From: Ventricola sp017626895
GTDB lineage: Bacteria > Bacillota > Clostridia > Christensenellales > Aristaeellaceae
Length of the DNA: 21,853 nt
NCBI GenBank assembly: GCA_017626895.1
Contig: JAGAHV010000060.1
Coordinates: 1-21,853, forward strand
Direction of reading: 5' to 3'
Part shown: positions 21,274 to 21,853 of the stretch, one piece after another
How positions within the stretch are numbered: position 1 is the first letter of the stretch
Layout: every line of letters starts with the position of its first letter
Translations under genes and position numbers: made by a program
The notes under the pieces: generated by a model
The model's input: the letters and a program-made list of their open reading frames with translations, nothing else
What the model was told of the DNA's origin: nothing
Databases searched by the model: none

Positions 21274-21283
21274 TCCTATAGGA
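21274..21283. promoter_or_regulatory. palindrome at the suf transcription start, operator candidate
   Basis: TCCTATAGGA is a perfect 10-bp palindrome placed about 12 to 21 nt downstream of the -10 box of the suf promoter. ATACT (21267-21271) and AGTAT (21295-21299) flank it as a wider dyad. It would suit a repressor such as an Rrf2/IscR-type sensor, but the sequence does not match a motif I can name. Confidence 0.4.
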
Positions 21284-21294
21284 AAAGCGTGTAT

Positions 21295-21323
21295 AGTATA
21301 CTGCCTTTCACTGGAATGTGCAA
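21295..21323 (-). promoter_or_regulatory. sigma-A promoter of the suf operon
   Basis: On the minus strand TTGCAC (21323-21318), a 17-nt spacer and TATACT (21300-21295) make a strong promoter. The start of transcription would be near 21288, giving a leader of about 230 nt that contains repeats D and B before sufC. Confidence 0.8.
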
Positions 21324-21374
21324 GCTTTTTTGAAAAGAAATCGGAAATCCGTTTTGCCACGGGGACTTGTTGCG

Positions 21375-21448
21375 TGCCTCACAGCGGGGCTTTTGCCTGA
21401 GTTTCTTTGGTTGGGGGATGGGACTGAAAAATCTGTCGCTGCGAGAGC
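21375..21448 (-). repeat. suf-type repeat, divergent copy G upstream of the suf promoter
   Basis: The segment resembles copy F in the same order: GCCTCA, CGGGGCT, GCCTGA and then AAAATCTGTCGCTG on the plus strand. Pairings are poor and the SD-like end is lost. It lies upstream of the suf -35 box, so it is not in that transcript. Confidence 0.5.
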
Positions 21449-21480
21449 CATTCTTTCCTGCAAAAAAATAAATCACCTTT

Positions 21481-21506
21481 TGAAAACAGGATAAATGTGA
21501 TATACT
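21481..21506 (+). promoter_or_regulatory. extended -10 promoter for the small membrane protein
   Basis: TATACT at 21501-21506 is preceded by TG one base upstream (21498-21499), an extended -10. The -35 is weak (TTTTGA starting at 21478 gives a 17-nt spacer). It is 38 nt ahead of the GTG start and divergent from the suf promoter. Confidence 0.6.
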
Positions 21507-21543
21507 CCCTCATGCTCACCTTATTACAATTGGAGGACTGAAT

Positions 21544-21756
21544 GTGGTAACGGAAAAACGTGTTTCTCAAATCAGACGGGTCATCGGTGATATTCTGCTT
21601 GCACTGGTTATTCTTCTCACCGTTAATGTAACCTGTGTGATGGTTAACAAAATGAATACGGTTGTGCTGAAAGCGCAGATTCAGGATGTGTTTAAGTACG
21701 AGCTTATCATATCTGACACTTCCCACTTAAAAAAATGGCAAGAATGCCCTAAATAA
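21544..21756 (+). CDS. small single-TM protein, function unknown
   Basis: This 70-aa ORF starts with GTG at 21544, with GGAGG (21532-21536) 7 nt upstream. The ATG two bases earlier is closed by a stop after one codon, so GTG is the start. The product has a basic N-terminus (VTEKRVSQIRRVIG), one hydrophobic segment (DILLALVILLTVNVTCVMV) and a short polar outside part. The topology resembles the beginning of a signal peptidase I or another N-terminally anchored exoprotein. The frame ends after ...SHLKKWQECPK without any further domain, so it could be a truncated gene. I do not recognise the family. Confidence 0.5.
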   Translation: MVTEKRVSQIRRVIGDILLALVILLTVNVTCVMVNKMNTVVLKAQIQDVFKYELIISDTSHLKKWQECPK

Positions 21757-21853
21757 GCGGGGGTTGAGCCCATTTTTGGGCGTCAAAAAGCAAATAAGGC
21801 ACAGATTTCCGACAGCATAACGCATCTCACACAAGAATGACCATCATTCTCAA
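21757..21853 (+). other. window end, hairpin only
   Basis: TTGAGCCC and GGGCGTCAA around ATTTTT form an 8-bp stem with one bulge just after the small ORF. There is no T run on the plus strand, so it is at best a weak terminator. Nothing else is recognised up to the end. Confidence 0.4.

Noticed and set aside
21056..21290. T-box or other known riboswitch in the suf leader
   Set aside because: There is no T-box sequence, no S-box or FMN-type core and no terminator/antiterminator with a U run. The structure is explained by the two tandem repeats.

Overview
This window looks like a chromosomal stretch of a mid-GC Bacillota, plausibly a gut-type Clostridia or Erysipelotrichia (inference). The support is the strong AGGAGG-type Shine-Dalgarno (SD) sites with occasional GTG and TTG starts, a sufCBDSU cluster with the Gram-positive scaffold SufU, an LPXTG anchor fragment, a DUF5688 fragment, a Bacillota tocopherol-cyclase-like gene and an AAA-ATPase/PD-(D/E)XK gene. 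There are no rRNA or tRNA genes, no CRISPR array and no intact transposase.

Layout, left to right. (1) 49-507: a shortened DUF5688-family gene. (2) 509-1743: a good promoter and a tocopherol-cyclase-like gene. (3) 1840-9415: a type I restriction-modification locus. A perfect 9-bp inverted repeat abuts a sigma-A promoter, followed by a WYL-domain regulator, hsdM, hsdS, a possible small Cys-rich ORF and hsdR. (4) 9412-12660: mostly gene debris. It holds a frameshifted RhuM remnant just after hsdR, three 42-bp tandem repeats, the 3' end of glgB, an AraC regulator with an internal deletion fused at a quasi-palindrome to an HTH/zinc-ribbon remnant, an intact CPBP membrane protease, and the last ~80 codons of an M13 peptidase (pepO). 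(5) 12685-14328: an intact AAA-ATPase/PD-(D/E)XK protein. (6) 14329-15837: about 1.5 kb without an intact gene, with an Rpn-like remnant, an LPXTG C-terminal remnant, a 49-codon ORF of uncertain origin and several hairpins. (7) 21323 down to 15838, minus strand: the Suf iron-sulfur cluster operon sufC-sufB-sufD-sufS-sufU with a textbook promoter. (8) 21480-21756, plus strand: a divergent promoter and a small one-TM protein.

The most unusual feature is a family of ~85-90-bp repeats placed immediately 5' of sufC (two tandem copies), sufD (one) and sufS (two tandem). Further copies lie at 15207-15264 and 21375-21448. All are in the same orientation. Each suf copy ends in the SD of the following gene or in a duplicate of it. 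Each folds into two hairpins whose stems show compensatory base changes between copies (for example CTGTCGC/GCGACAG versus CTGCCGC/GCGGCAG). This suggests a structured, RBS-carrying intergenic element, possibly a translational control element of the suf operon. I do not recognise it as a named family.

How the genes work together: SufC, SufB and SufD form the ATPase/scaffold complex, and SufS and SufU mobilise sulfur. The WYL regulator probably controls the restriction operon through the inverted repeat. The CPBP protease and the AAA-ATPase sit alone among decayed genes, as is common in an accessory or recombination hotspot.
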